From positions 49,495,196 through 49,559,195 of the forward strand of contig JARZZO010000013.1 in the NCBI GenBank assembly GCA_030544215.1: 64,000 bases of DNA, written 5' to 3'. Of this stretch, positions 45,598 to 57,524 are shown piece by piece. The translations under genes and the position numbers were made by a program. Source of the stretch: Zantedeschia hybrid cultivar. Its lineage: Eukaryota; Streptophyta; Magnoliopsida; Alismatales; Araceae. The notes under the pieces were generated by a model. It worked only from the letters and a program-made list of their open reading frames with translations. It ran no database searches and had not been told where the DNA came from. Numbering within the stretch: position 1 is the first letter of the stretch; the number at the start of each line of letters is the position of its first letter.

Positions 45598-48500
45598 TCT
45601 ACCCTATCCTAAGACTTATCCGGTACCAATTGCCCAAGTGCCCATTGGTATCTAGTCATGATTAGTTACTCAACTTCACCTTATTGTTGCAGGGTTTTGC
45701 ATGCTTAATTTTCTTTAAAGTGCTTGTCCATGGGATCCAGTTATTGACGATTGTAAGAAACGATGTAATTTGTCGTTTCACGAACAACATATCGCGCAAA
45801 TAAGACCTAATTAATGTCCTAAATTAGATGTTAAATTGACGGACTGTAACATACAGTTAAACACAACATATAATTATTCACTTGTCCGTAGCGTAGAGCT
45901 TACTTGCTACAATGTCACATATCAGCTGATTCTGTTAATGTTGTAAGTTGAACCATAATGGTTGCATAATTAACTCGATGGACTACGATGTTATGATTAG
46001 TCGAACTATATATAACATTTTTGTAGCGGTCGGGGAACGCGTGGAACCCAGTGGCTATCACACGTACCCCATGAAGTGCACCAGTGGACGATGTTGATCA
46101 TCCCCAGCCCACAAGAACGGAGAACTATGTAGGAGGGTCCCCCTATTCCTCGGGGTGTTTGGTTACTGTATTAAACAACAACATCAGCATCAGTTTTAAT
46201 ATTGTGATTGATAGTCACTTGTAGGGAATGTTTGATTGGTTGTATCATTTTTAAGATTCACTTTGCTCCAAGTCCCTGAATCATACCAGATTTAATACAG
46301 GTTCTTATCTGCATTGAGAATGATATCGTTCGTGACCCGGAGAACACAAACTTCACCTACCCTCATCTCTCTCTTTCCTCTCATCAGAAACCCTTGTATC
46401 CCACCTGGTGATGGTGAGGGCAGGCATGGGCGCTAGCAGACCCCACCACTTTGCTAGCCTGTCCTTCATCGTGCCCCCTTTGACAGATTGGTAAAACAAC
46501 AGCAGTGGCAGATATGATTCTAAATCAAAAAAGTCAAAATTTATTCAGGAGAATAATTGGATGATAACAAAATTTCCCACAACCCCTAAACACCTCTGTT
46601 GCCACCTCTGCAACTCAATCTTGCAACTGCCTCCTCCTTACATGCTGATGCCGCCCACAAGTTTGGCTGCAGCCTCTTTGGCAAACATGTCTACACCACC
46701 CTTCTCAATTTATATGGGTGTACATGTTGATCTATTTATGCTTGGAAGATGTTTGGCAAAATGTGTGACATAAATATCATCGCATGAAATGTTCCCAACT
46801 TTGCTTATGTCAATGTTCAGAAGATGTCTGAAAAAATGTGTGACTGAAATATCATCTCCTAGATACTAGATTCCTTATCTTGCGTTGGTTTTCCTTATCA
46901 GCAGATTAGAAAATAATTCAGAAAGAATTTTATTTGGCAAGAAATCACCCCACGTCTTGCATGAGTCGATTTTGGACTCACAGACTTCCCGCAAGAACCT
47001 ATTCACATGGACCGGAAGGACCCATTAGGCCTTGATAGGAATCCTGGGCACCTTGTATCGGGTCGGCCCACTCAGTATATGGGTAAGACTGAATCCCTCT
47101 CAAAGGGAATGGACTAGGTTGTATCGACTGTAATGATTACATGTTGTGCACAGCATACACACTTAAAAGAAGTATTCAATTGTTTCAATAGGATCAAGAA
47201 TGTGCACACAAGTGGTTTGTGTAGCTTGATGTGTGACAATTTGGAAGACTATTATTCGGACATTATCATGGCCAAAATTTTTATCAAGGGTCACCCAAAT
47301 AAGACTTTATATCACTTTTGATGTTGTTACAAGTTTATCCAAACATACAAAAGCTTATATCATATCAATTTTGATATTGATATTCTACATTATAATAGTA
47401 TCAATGCCAAAGGTAATACTATATCAAATTTGATATTCAAACCAAACAGGGCACTAGCTATCTTAGCTTGTGGGGTTTGAGTTGGTTTGTAAGAGAGATC
47501 TAAGGCTAGAGGCAAAGGGTCCCTATTGGATCTATAGAGTGAGTGAGATGCTGTACTTTTTCATGGAAGCCCAATTGGAGGTAGATCCCGCATTCTAATG
47601 GTTGGCATCTATATGTTGATTGAGCTGTAGAGTGGGTGGCCAATGTGGCCTCATAGTGGTGATGGAGGGGGTCCCTTATCTTATCCATGTATAAAAAACG
47701 ATAGTCAAATTTACAATTAAAATTTGAAAAGAATTCTTTCTGTAAATATCCCTGATTTCAAAACGAAAATATTTCAAAGAATCTCGTAGTTCATCTTATT
47801 AAAGAAATAGACCATTGCTCCTTTTATGTGGTGCGAGAGAATATCTTGAGAGAGTTCCTTAAAAGATATAAAACAATACTCTCCTACTAATTAGTTTTTC
47901 TTGTATATGTCTATAGGTCTCGGCGTTGAAGGTCCGCCTTGGAGAAGTTGGGATGGTTTTCCCAATGTGAGGCGCCTTGTGATTAACTTTGCGGCTTTTA
48001 TGATAGAATTCTTGTGTTTGGCTCCTTAACTCTAGGAAGGGATTAGTGAGATGTGTAATTGAACTTAACTCACTTATTTGAATCGTATTTTATTAATTAG
48101 TGAAATATTTACACTAGAGTTTTAATTGTGAGTTATATATAATTTCCATGTTAGTGAGGTTGAGTGAGAATTTGCTCTGAATTCGTCGTCGATCCGTTTA
48201 AATAGTTAGTGATTGAAGTCCTCAAGTACTACGACACAAATTGTGAAAAGAAAAAGGATCATACAAAGAAAAAGATAACGGGGCCAGAACAAAAGAAAAA
48301 TAGAAAAAAAAAAACAGAAAAGATCGAAGATAAGCTAGATCAAAATTATTTGTGCATCAGATTCAGATGCCAGTCCCAATAGGGGCCCTCGGTGCCGCAG
48401 CTTGTTATAATGTCACATTAAGCACTCCACTTAAAGGGTACCAAAATGATGAACAGTTAACGAAGAAACCTCCACCCTGAATACATTGAACCCGGACACT

Positions 48501-48749
48501 TCATACGAATGCAATGAATCCGGACGTGCGTCTTCCTGCGCCTAAGCTTGGCCTCCGCTAGCCTGCGGCTTCAAAAGGGAAGCCGGAGCTGGCCACGGTC
48601 TTGGAAGCCGCTACGATCCTTTGCCTACCAGGGTGACGAGTCGTACGTGTAGAGCTGCCAACGCACGCGTGAGGGGGGGAAGGGAGCTCCACCGCCGCCG
48701 ACGCCCTCCACGCAGCCGCCCGTGGGTTGCCTCGGCACCACGTTCCGTG

Positions 48750-48819
48750 CACCGTCGGGTGGATGCCTTGGCATATGCCGCCCACGCGCAAGTGTGTGCT
48801 TGGTATGTGATATATCCCA
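48750..48819 (+). repeat. Upstream block shared with DUF506 copy 1
   Basis: Partner of 4454-4520. It reads GTGGATGCCTTGGCATATGC, ending GATATATCCC, some 0.45 kb upstream of the ATG at 49257, in the same orientation relative to the gene as in copy 1. Confidence 0.5.
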
Positions 48820-49213
48820 TTTGCAGGCTTTCTAATTAGATATAAAAGACTACCGGCGTAGGCAGAGTACATAGCCATGTAATAATAAATAGTGCAGTTA
48901 TAAAAGTATAGAATCCCACGTGCATTTAAATTAGTAGTTATACTACACAAAATGATCTCAAGAAAAGTTGATATTAAGTTTTGAAGAAGTGAAGCAGATG
49001 TAAATGCCGAATATTTTATTATATTCTCAAATGAGAGAGACAGAGCAGATAAGTTATTTTGGTCTTTCCCTTTTGCATTTGTAACAGGAGCAAGCGCTAG
49101 TATGAGGACATCATGTTGCAGGTTTGTGGTACAGTAGTAAGTGCTAATATGATCACATCTTGTTGCAGGGATGTTGACATCGTCCGTTCACCATCTCCCG
49201 TCGCTCCCATCCC

Positions 49214-49221
49214 TATAAAAA
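49214..49221 (+). promoter_or_regulatory. TATA box of DUF506 copy 3
   Basis: TATAAAAA only 36 bp before the ATG at 49257, with a (GA)n run between. The matching TATA of copy 1 is 81 bp from its ATG. Confidence 0.6.
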
Positions 49222-49256
49222 GAAGGCAGCTTGTCGAGAGAGAGAGAGAGAGAGAG

Positions 49257-50192
49257 ATGGCGCCGGCGGCCGGGATGGGGCGGACGAAGCGGGTGACCGA
49301 CCTGCTGGACGACAAGGTCAAGGCCCGTCTCAGGGGCGATGACCACCGCCTCGCCAGATACGTCAGCAGCGGCAGCGAACACGAGGGGGGCGAGCTCTCC
49401 AGCTTCGTCGATGGCTTCTTCTTTTGCGACAACGAGGAGGATTCTCCCCTAGGGGAGGGCGACGACGCCGGTTCCGCTGGGTCGGATGGAGAGGGCGACC
49501 GCTTTATGCCTCCTGCGCCAGTGGTGGCGATGGTGCGAGACCTGCTGAAACCCTCGGCTGGGGTCGACCGTTTCAGGCGGGATCTGGCTGCGGACGTGAC
49601 CGCGGCCGTGCAGAGACACGCCGGGTTGCGCCCCAACCGGCCGGCGTTCCGGAGGGCGGTGATGAGCTCGCTGAGCGAAAGTGGGTACGATTCTGGGATC
49701 TGCAAGGCCAAGTGGGAAAGCCGCGGCGGCGTCACCGCCGGGAGCTACGAGTACATCGACGTGGTGACGCTGGCGACGCAGCCCTCCCAGCAGCAGCTGA
49801 GGTACGTGGTGGACGTGGAGTTCGCCGGGGAGTTCGAGATCGCGCGGCCGACGGCGGAGTATGCGCGGGTGGCGGCGGAGCTGCCGCGGGTGTACGTGGG
49901 GAAGCCGGAGGAGCTGAGGCGGTTGCTGAGGCCGCTGGCCGAGGCGGCGAAGAGGTCGCTGCGTGCGCGGGAGATGCACGTGCCGCCGTGGCGGAAGGGC
50001 CGTTACATGCAGGCCAAGTGGCTGGGGCCCTACCGCCGCACCCTCAACCCCATACCCTCCGGCACCACTCCCACCCCAGCGACCACGCCCCCGCCGCTGT
50101 CCTTCGCCGTCGACCGGAACGTGAAATGCCGGTGCGTAGGGTTCGACGCGGCGGCCCCGCCCGTGATCGCGCCAGCAGCCAGGACAAGATGA
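49257..50192 (+). CDS. DUF506 family protein (PDDEXK-like), copy 3, intact
   Basis: 311 codons, one exon, starting MAPAAGMGRTKRVTD. The frame is open upstream only through alternative codons, so the ATG after the (GA)n run is chosen. An acidic middle part (about residues 45-85) is followed by SSLSESGYDSGICKAKWE, the core VDVEFAGEFEIARPT (about residue 182 on) and PPWRKGRYMQAKWLG (about residue 242 on), with the end AARTR. Closest in the window to copy 1 in motifs and length. Biochemical role unknown. A start at the second Met (49275) is possible because the TATA box is so close. The long frame on the opposite strand is a shadow of the GC-rich codons. Confidence 0.88.
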   Translation: MAPAAGMGRTKRVTDLLDDKVKARLRGDDHRLARYVSSGSEHEGGELSSFVDGFFFCDNEEDSPLGEGDDAGSAGSDGEGDRFMPPAPVVAMVRDLLKPSAGVDRFRRDLAADVTAAVQRHAGLRPNRPAFRRAVMSSLSESGYDSGICKAKWESRGGVTAGSYEYIDVVTLATQPSQQQLRYVVDVEFAGEFEIARPTAEYARVAAELPRVYVGKPEELRRLLRPLAEAAKRSLRAREMHVPPWRKGRYMQAKWLGPYRRTLNPIPSGTTPTPATTPPPLSFAVDRNVKCRCVGFDAAAPPVIAPAARTR

Positions 50193-50693
50193 GCGCAGCA
50201 ATCCGCACGCGGCCATCGCCCGCGGCAGCGGGCGGAGGAGGGAAGGGTCAACCTTGGCCCTAGTGGGATGGTGCCGTGGAGCACTTTCCCATCTTTTTCT
50301 TATTTCTCTTCTTTCTCTATTTTTAAAGTGTAATATTCTTTTCATATGTTGTAAAATACAAGTAAGTATTATAAACTGTAAATAAAATTAGTGGTTAATT
50401 ATCTTTTTTAAGTATTGCAGTTATCTTATTGCCGATTTCTGGAGGACTAGGACTACCTAGATTGGTAGTAGGGATGTAAAAGGATACCCATCGGGTCGAA
50501 TAGTAGTTTTATCTTTATCTTTATCTTTTAAGTAATATGTGTATTCTTATCTCTATCCTTATCATGATGTATTTTTATCTTTTAAAATTATCGGAACAGA
50601 TACATAAAAGTTAAACTATCGAACAACATTATGTGTGAACATGAGCTTAATCTTTTGTCCCTTTTACAAGGAACGAAGGAATCGTACTTCAAA

Positions 50694-50748
<55 letters not shown>
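50694..50748. repeat. (TA)n microsatellite
   Basis: About 50 bp of nearly pure TA repeat, downstream of DUF506 copy 3. Confidence 0.95.
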
Positions 50749-50750
<2 letters not shown>

Positions 50751-51604
50751 TTCGTTCTAATTAATTTTTCTCGATTTAATTATGAACCACGTTATATTCA
50801 TGAGGATGAAACTTCCAAACTAGTGAGGGAGAAAAAGAGTTAAAAGAATAGTGTAGACTATAAGATGTGTAGTTACATAATTAAAGATTTTATTTAAAAA
50901 TAAGAGTTTTAATTAAGATATGATCAATAGATAAAATGAATGAAAAAAAATAGACGGATACTTAGGTAATTAGACTCGAAAAAAGATGTATATCTATTCT
51001 TATCCTATATTTGGATACATATAGAATTCTTATCCTTATCTTTTTATGACCTTTAAATTTCAAAATCAGATGGATAAATGGATTTTGATTCATGGGTAAC
51101 CTGCACAATCACATGAATCCATCACGATCAGGTCCACCCGCATTTTTTTGTCAGAGCGATGTGGGGAACCCGTGATCTGCTCTGGCCTCCTTGCTTCCAC
51201 TGCGAGCTTGACACCCGTCGGCTCTTTTAGTGACGTAGTAAGGGAACAAGCGCACTTAAGGAATCATATTTGCTATATTAGCTACATGTCAAGATCATGC
51301 TGAAACCTTTAGCTCATCATGTTGGTGTGGCAAAGCAATTTTTTTTTTTGCTACATTCAGAGAATCAACAACACTAGATATGGCCTAGAATAGTTTTTAA
51401 CTTTACATGAGTTGGTTTTACTAACAGTGAGTAGGTTTCTAGATGATGAGAAAAATGGCTATAGCTTCATCTTCAACTGCGCATCCATGGCTGTCATGAA
51501 GTTGAAAGAAGTAAAACGCAGTTGCATTGTCTTCATTTGAAGGAAAGCATACATATTGTTGTATTTTTGTAGCTTGTGGATCATCATGGATGAGAATTGA
51601 GAAG

Positions 51605-51750
51605 GAGAAGAGATCTTCTAAGTATGTGTTTGGACCGGAGTCTAGTAGTACGGAGAGGCCGAGAGAGGAGGGTCAAACAGTGCAAAAATTTTGAGAATAC
51701 TGTTGGACTGCTGGACTCCGATCTAAACATGTACTAAGAAGATCTCCTCT
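51605..51750. mobile_element. Mutator-like MITE, member A
   Basis: 146 bp with inverted ends: AGATCTTCTAAGTATGTGTT on the left matches the inverse of the right end. It is flanked by AATTGAGAAG at 51595-51604 and 51751-51760. A 9-10 bp TSD points to the Mutator superfamily. It shares TTTGGACCGGAGTC with member B. Confidence 0.75.
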
Positions 51751-52646
51751 AATTGAGAAGAGTGTCGAGAGATGTACAGCGAAAGCAAAGGGAACAAAGA
51801 TCTTCTTGTGACTAAAGGACAAAAAAAAAGGCACTTGCGCGTATCGATCAAACATCCAATGTTGCAGAGAAAGATGAAGCACCACATCAAAATCAAACAT
51901 CACCTGTTCAGCGGAGGAACTGATCGTGATGAAACACTCTTTTATAGATGATCAGATTGTAGATGGGTTCTCCATAAGGACATGTGTAAAGTTTTTTAAT
52001 ACTCTCTTTCGCTTTAGGAGATTTTGCTTCAACGAGAAGTTTGAAGTGGGGATGTAAAGGAAAAGTATACGGATTGAATATATGCACATTTACATTTGTT
52101 TTCATATTTATGTGCCAACATGAATTCAAATGCGGATAATTATCAAGCTGTGAAATTAATATCGACATTTGTAATAAACAAATAGAAATATAGATCGGAT
52201 ACAATAAAAAAGTTCACATAAAGGAGAAGATAACCTTAAAAGATAAACAAATTAACGTGTGATCAAATTTTCGAAGATTACAGTCACATTAAACACATGA
52301 TTGTTCTTATTTTATAAGATTTATTTGAGTACAAAATAATTTATATTCGAATACACATCTTATAGAATCATGATTGGGATATTTTACAATAACTATATTT
52401 ACATTCATATTTAAAACGGATGTAAAATATGCTTTACGTATTTGATAAAAGCAGATGCAAATATAGATATAAAGTTTTTGAAGTGTTGATGATGCAAATC
52501 AAGCATCTGCTGATCAATAGACCTTGGTTATACCTAGCTTGTTAACCTTGAACCCTCTTGTGTTTAGATTTAGTTATAGTGTCACAGGTTTTACTTGCCT
52601 AGCTATTCGCCCCATGTTTCCATGTCTTGTGGCCGTGTTTTCTTAA

Positions 52647-52901
52647 GGGCCAGTTTGTTTTGTAGATGTGGTATTCCGAATTTCTTGTTCTTTGATCTTT
52701 TTTTTTAAGAACAAGAATAATTTACTTCGATGGAATAAGTAATTCAACAGAATAAATGATTCCTACATTTTAAGCGGAATGATTTATTCTACCTATTCTA
52801 AGAATAACATGTCCACATCAACAATAATGTGGCTGCACTCTTAAAGTGAAAAGTCGCACAACTTGTCTTGTTCAACTCTTATCTCACAAACAAATCGGCC
52901 C
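52647..52901. mobile_element. Tourist-like (PIF/Harbinger) MITE
   Basis: 255 bp. Ends GGGCCAGTTTGTTTT and the inverse GGGCCGATTTGTTTG, flanked by TAA on both sides (52644-52646 and 52902-52904). The 3-bp TSD and the terminal GGGCC support the Tourist type. Confidence 0.75.
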
Positions 52902-53165
52902 TAAAAGGATCTACTCAGTTTTTTGGTAAAAGTTCAAGCACATTCACATCTCAACTCTTTTGTGACCTCTTTTTTAGGAGTCTGATTCCTGTCAGTGTAG
53001 ATTTGATTGGGACTTAATAAGTTCAGAGAGAGGGGTGGAAATTTTTCAAATTCACGTCCCACTTTGAATAGGAAAAGCAGTGCCTTTTATAATCTCCCCC
53101 ACTATGCATTGACTGAGTTCAACCTAACATTACACTTAGAGGATCTCTATTCTTTTTTTTTACAG

Positions 53166-53345
53166 GAAAGGAGATCCTCTCGGTACATGTTTGGACCGGA
53201 GTCCAATAGTACTGAGAGGGGGAGGGGAGCCAAACATTAAAAAAGAACTCTTCATGTGATTCCGAATTTTGGCAAATATCTAGGTCCTTCCCATCTCAGT
53301 ACTGCTGGACTCCGGTCCGAACATGTATTGCGAAAATTTCTTCCC
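53166..53345. mobile_element. Mutator-like MITE, member B
   Basis: 180 bp, long inverted ends (TTTGGACCGGAGTCCAATAG on the left, TTCGGACCGGAGTCCAGCAG as the inverse of the right). 9-bp TSD TTTTTACAG at 53157-53165 and 53346-53354. The inside includes GGGGAGCCAAACATT, which recurs in member C. Confidence 0.85.
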
Positions 53346-53519
53346 TTTTTACAGAGGTCATTAGGTTCAACGCACAATTTTAAAACTCGATGCTCCAATT
53401 ATGTTATCATCTGAATTGGGTCGGATAACTTTGATTCTTAGTTGGATCATCTGATGTGATCTGATTCTCATATACACTAACAAATATAGTTTGATATTAT
53501 ATGCATATATGAGAAATAA

Positions 53520-53947
53520 TTCAACGCACCCCGGAGCACATCCATCCGAAAATCCACCCTCTCCCAATTATAAAAAAATAATTTTTTTTAAATTTTTAAA
53601 TATTAAAATAGGATCTTTTGGATTGATCTCATATCGAGAATCTTAATTTTCACCATCCGATCTTAACGATCAGCCGGAGCTGTCCGATTGAGTAAGTATA
53701 AAAATGAATATTTAAAAATACTAAAAAAATAGTAAAAAAAATCATCATATTAGCACTTAGGATTGATCCCATCTTCTGGGATTTGATTAGACGGCTACAG
53801 TTAAATTTTTTTATCAAACGGTAAAAATTAAATCTCAAGGAGGGAAAATTAACATCCTAGAGGGGGTATTCAAATATTTTAATTGTTTTGATGATTTTTA
53901 TTTTTTTTGAAATCGAGAGGGTGGATTTTTGAGGGGGTGCATCGAAT
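53520..53947. repeat. Foldback MITE-like repeat
   Basis: Ends read CAACGCACCCC...AAATCCACCCTCTC on the left and, inverted, GATGCACCCCC...AAATCCACCCTCTC on the right. The inside also folds back, since GGATTGATCTCAT and GGATTGATCCCAT occur on the two halves. The TSD is unclear. Confidence 0.55.
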
Positions 53948-54695
53948 CTGGGGTCCGTTATGTCCGCCCCATATAATAAATTATTTTATACTATCTCACA
54001 AGTTAGATCACCAAAGTTACTACAAAAACTAAGATCAATAAAATTTGATGCATATCTTAAAGCCCTGATCTTTTAAACGGCCCAAAGGTAGAAAGGTGCA
54101 ACGGTCCCTGACAAAAGTATGGCCCATAAGGCCGACAAAGGGTTACGAGCTTCGATCAGATAACGACCTCTCCGTAGAGATAGGATGGGTCACTAAGAGC
54201 TAGGAGCCCGACCACCCTACAAGTGAAAAAATAGAAAGACCCCCTTATGAGCCCAGCTATAGGGAGTCAAAGACTCGAAGATTCTAGGGAAACCACGATC
54301 CATTTTCCTCTGGTGTCCCCAGGAAATAAGGAGACACTAAAAGTTTCCAACCACTCAAGGACTCATAAAGATTGATCACCAAATAAAGAGCACACGAGGT
54401 CAAGAGCGCATGCCTAATTCATCTCGACCATCGAGAACCAAGGACCTACAACTCCTCTAGAGGTCTGGGTGAACACAACTCTCCTAACGCGCCTTCACAT
54501 GTGGCAACGCCACAAGTCACATATCTGACTAGGGCATCAGCCCTCAAGACAAAACACGTTATCATGAGAATAGTCATCAAAAGATATGAAACGGACCATA
54601 TGTCATTATAAGAATGGGGACCTATTCCCTAACTAGGGATTAGATCTTACTCACCCAGAATGGATGCAACTTAGCCCTTTGTGGCCTTACATGGT

Positions 54696-56135
54696 GTAAC
54701 GCTCCCGTCGACTCGGTTCGATCATGTCAGCCTACTATGAATCGACGGACATGCCACAGTAAAAACAACCCAAATATCTATGAATATCTAAAACAAGTAC
54801 ATACATCCATAATATCCATGAACCAACCAACATAACCATAAGAAATATCCACTAAATAGAACATACATAACAATAACAAAATATCCAATACTTGTCTAGG
54901 ATCACTACCTATCCAAATAAAATATTACAACTCCAAAGTTTGAAATTAGCTAACTTATTATATCAACTCTAGATCTGAAAATAAACACCTATATCTATTT
55001 AGCAACTAGATCTTCTAACTTTAAATCTCCCTTTCTAGTCCAAAAATCAAACCTTAACCTCTCTTGAAAAGAAAAAAAGTTATTACACATGGATGAGTAA
55101 CAATCGATTTAGCAAACTCATAATTCATAAAATCAATAGTTTTAAATAAATGATATAATAAAAAAAAAGACATGATAAACATTTAAACTATATGAACATT
55201 AATACCATATACATACATGCTTATGTTCCTAAATGTGTTCTTTATTATCATCATCTAAGTCAAACTATGTGCATACTGATATTGCATAATTCATTAATCA
55301 TGATTCATAAACATGGGACATGATTCATAACATAGATCATCATAGCATGGTGCCTTTTCTTATTGCTTAATTCATAGGATAGGAAAAGTAACCAAAGCAC
55401 GATATAAAGGCGTCGTAACATCATCATCATTATCTTTGTCCAGTAGTTAGGCAAATCCTATCAAGTCTTCAATTGCGTAGTCAAGAGACACTCTCATATC
55501 CAACTAAGGGTCAATGTGTCCACAAGTTGACACACCTCCAGGATTTTAACCCATTGCCCTTGGACTCATACATAACCTTATAGTCATTAACCGAATTGAT
55601 GTGAAAATCTAGAAATGGCTTTCGTAGAATTCAAGTAGTGGCTCCTAACATAAAGCACTTTGGTCCCGAAGGAATCAAGAGATAGCTCCCATAGCATATC
55701 ACTCTGCACCATGTGATACTTAGGTCGCACATACCAGTTGGTGTGTCCATCATTATAATATTTTAATTACAAGTATGAAGATTATGTGATAGTGCCGTAT
55801 AAAACAGCACTCAAATCAAGATATTTAACATGCAATTAACAAGTTCTATCCGATTCTCCTTTTCTATGATCTGAATCGCGTCACCCTGTGCTAATGCCTT
55901 TTAGAACACTAAGTAGATTCCCAGAATATTAACTCAGTGAAAAACATAATTAGTTTCGAAAACAATAGTTATTATCCTAAATTATGTTTAGGTATCAGAG
56001 GATTTACCCAGCTAAGAATGGGACTCCCTTTAGGGCCTTTGTTTAGTCCTCACATGAAAGGTACAGTTGACTGGACTGATCATTGTTGGCTGGCCATACC
56101 ACGTGTCATCACATTGTCCGTCTGTCCAGCCCAGT
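54696..56135. mobile_element. Possible degraded LTR of the TGTAACG type
   Basis: Begins TGTAACGCTCCCGTCG, like the solo LTR at 35113. It carries one GCGTC-like dyad near 55868-55900 (GAATCGCGTCACC, then AATGCCTTTT). Its right end and TSD could not be found, and most of it is too changed to align by eye. No gene frame is supported. Confidence 0.35.
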
Positions 56136-56254
56136 AGCTTACATAAATACAGTTCTCATTAAAGTTATTTACAATGCTTACACTGCTTTTTATGTAACTA
56201 ACGTAGTTAATAAAAGTTTTTTGATCAAGTGATCAAAGAGTGTGGTAAACGTTA

Positions 56255-56809
56255 GGGCTACAACATTGGCCGGGTTAACCCGAACCTGCACGGATAAACC
56301 TGATCCACGAACTCGACTGACCCGACAAATGACGGGTTCGATTGGGTTGGGTTAGGATTATGACAGTCCCCAATCCGAGGCTAGACGGGTCGAGTTGGAT
56401 TAAGAGGTCGGACAATTCAGACCAACCCGAACATGTTACTATAAAAGTTATATTATAACCCTAGTACTTTAAATAACAATGTGATGTGGAGAGGTTCCTA
56501 TATGAAATCGTGTAAATAAGTTGCTATATATTTTTTTTCATTATGTGGTTAAGGTAGATAATATTATGACAAGAAATGTGTTTGAGAATGTTAGTCGTAA
56601 CCCGGCCCAATTCGATCAATCCGACTCAACCCGATGAGGGTCGGGTTACATGGGTCGGGTTGGGTTGAAGGATTTATCAACGGGTTAGATTAAGGTTGAT
56701 AGGAGTCCGGTTGGGGTCAAGTTGGGTCGGGTTAGGGTTGAGATCTTTTATATATGGGTTGAATTAGGTTTAATATTAACCGGGATTAATCCGGCCCGAA
56801 TTGCAGCCC
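56255..56809. mobile_element. MITE with GGGCTRCAA inverted ends
   Basis: 555 bp. The left end is GGGCTACAACATTGGCCGG and the inverse of the right end is GGGCTGCAATTCGGGCCGG, with TA on both sides. The inside is rich in GGGTTGGGTCGGGTT-like repeats. The superfamily is not assigned. Confidence 0.65.
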
Positions 56810-57220
56810 TAATAAAGGCTATAGTAAAATGACATTCCTCATATTACAAATACTGCATTTATCTTACATAAATACACAATTTATTGTCTATTACGTGAAA
56901 CCAAACAATGCCAAGGCCCGCAAGAGAAGTGGGCAAAACTGCGGTGACAAAGTATACCGAAAATTTGTGACATTGGTCCATGGATCCCGTGTAATGCGCC
57001 AGTTCGGTGGATCTACTGAGCACTAACCACTGCTAACAGAGAAAAGAAGACCACGACTCTCCAAGAAAAGGAAAAGAACTGGTGACCTAAGAGGGGTTTC
57101 GAGCATCCCTCCGATCTCTTTCAACAGACGCTAACACGCGTAACTAAGAGCAGCCCCGACGTCAACCATGTGCTTTACCCCCTCCCTTTTCTTTCTTTTT
57201 TTTCTACTTCCATAGTTCCA

Positions 57221-57251
57221 TTCTTCTTCTTCTTCTTCTTCTTCTTCTTCT
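57221..57251. repeat. (TTC)n microsatellite
   Basis: About ten TTC units, some 270 bp upstream of DUF506 copy 4. Arg-rich and Glu-free frames here come from the repeat. Confidence 0.9.
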
Positions 57252-57524
57252 CCTGTTTGCTTCACAGGAAGCGAAGCAACAAGAAAATAAGGCAACTAGA
57301 CAGGTGCTGTTACGTGGTGTGTTTGCATTGGCGAGGGGGGACGAGATTGTGGTGGTGGGCTGCCGGCGGGGATTCGCTGTTATCGTGTCGGAAATCGGTA
57401 ACCTGTCCATGCAGATTCTTTTCAGGCTTATCAGCTTCCACACCTGCTGGTACATATATGTAAGAAGCGGGTACTCCTGCTAGCTTCTCCCATCGCGAGC
57501 CACGGCTCCAGAGATCGAGCGGAG

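Larger units (their letters stand above)
44660..49256. other. Spacer between DUF506 copies 2 and 3
   Basis: AT-rich, without a supported gene. It contains a perfect palindrome (45574-45597) and the upstream block shared with copy 1 (48750-48819). Between about 46159 and 47453 the ends read GGTGTTTGGTTACTG and AACCAAACAGGGCAC, which could be a degraded element, but no TSD was found. Confidence 0.5.

Noticed and set aside
46159..47453. Possible 1.3-kb DNA transposon with GTTTGGTT-like ends
   Set aside because: The ends match only over a few bases, no TSD could be shown, and no transposase is present.
57204..57455. Arg-rich minus-strand frame
   Set aside because: Created by the (TTC)n microsatellite read on the other strand.
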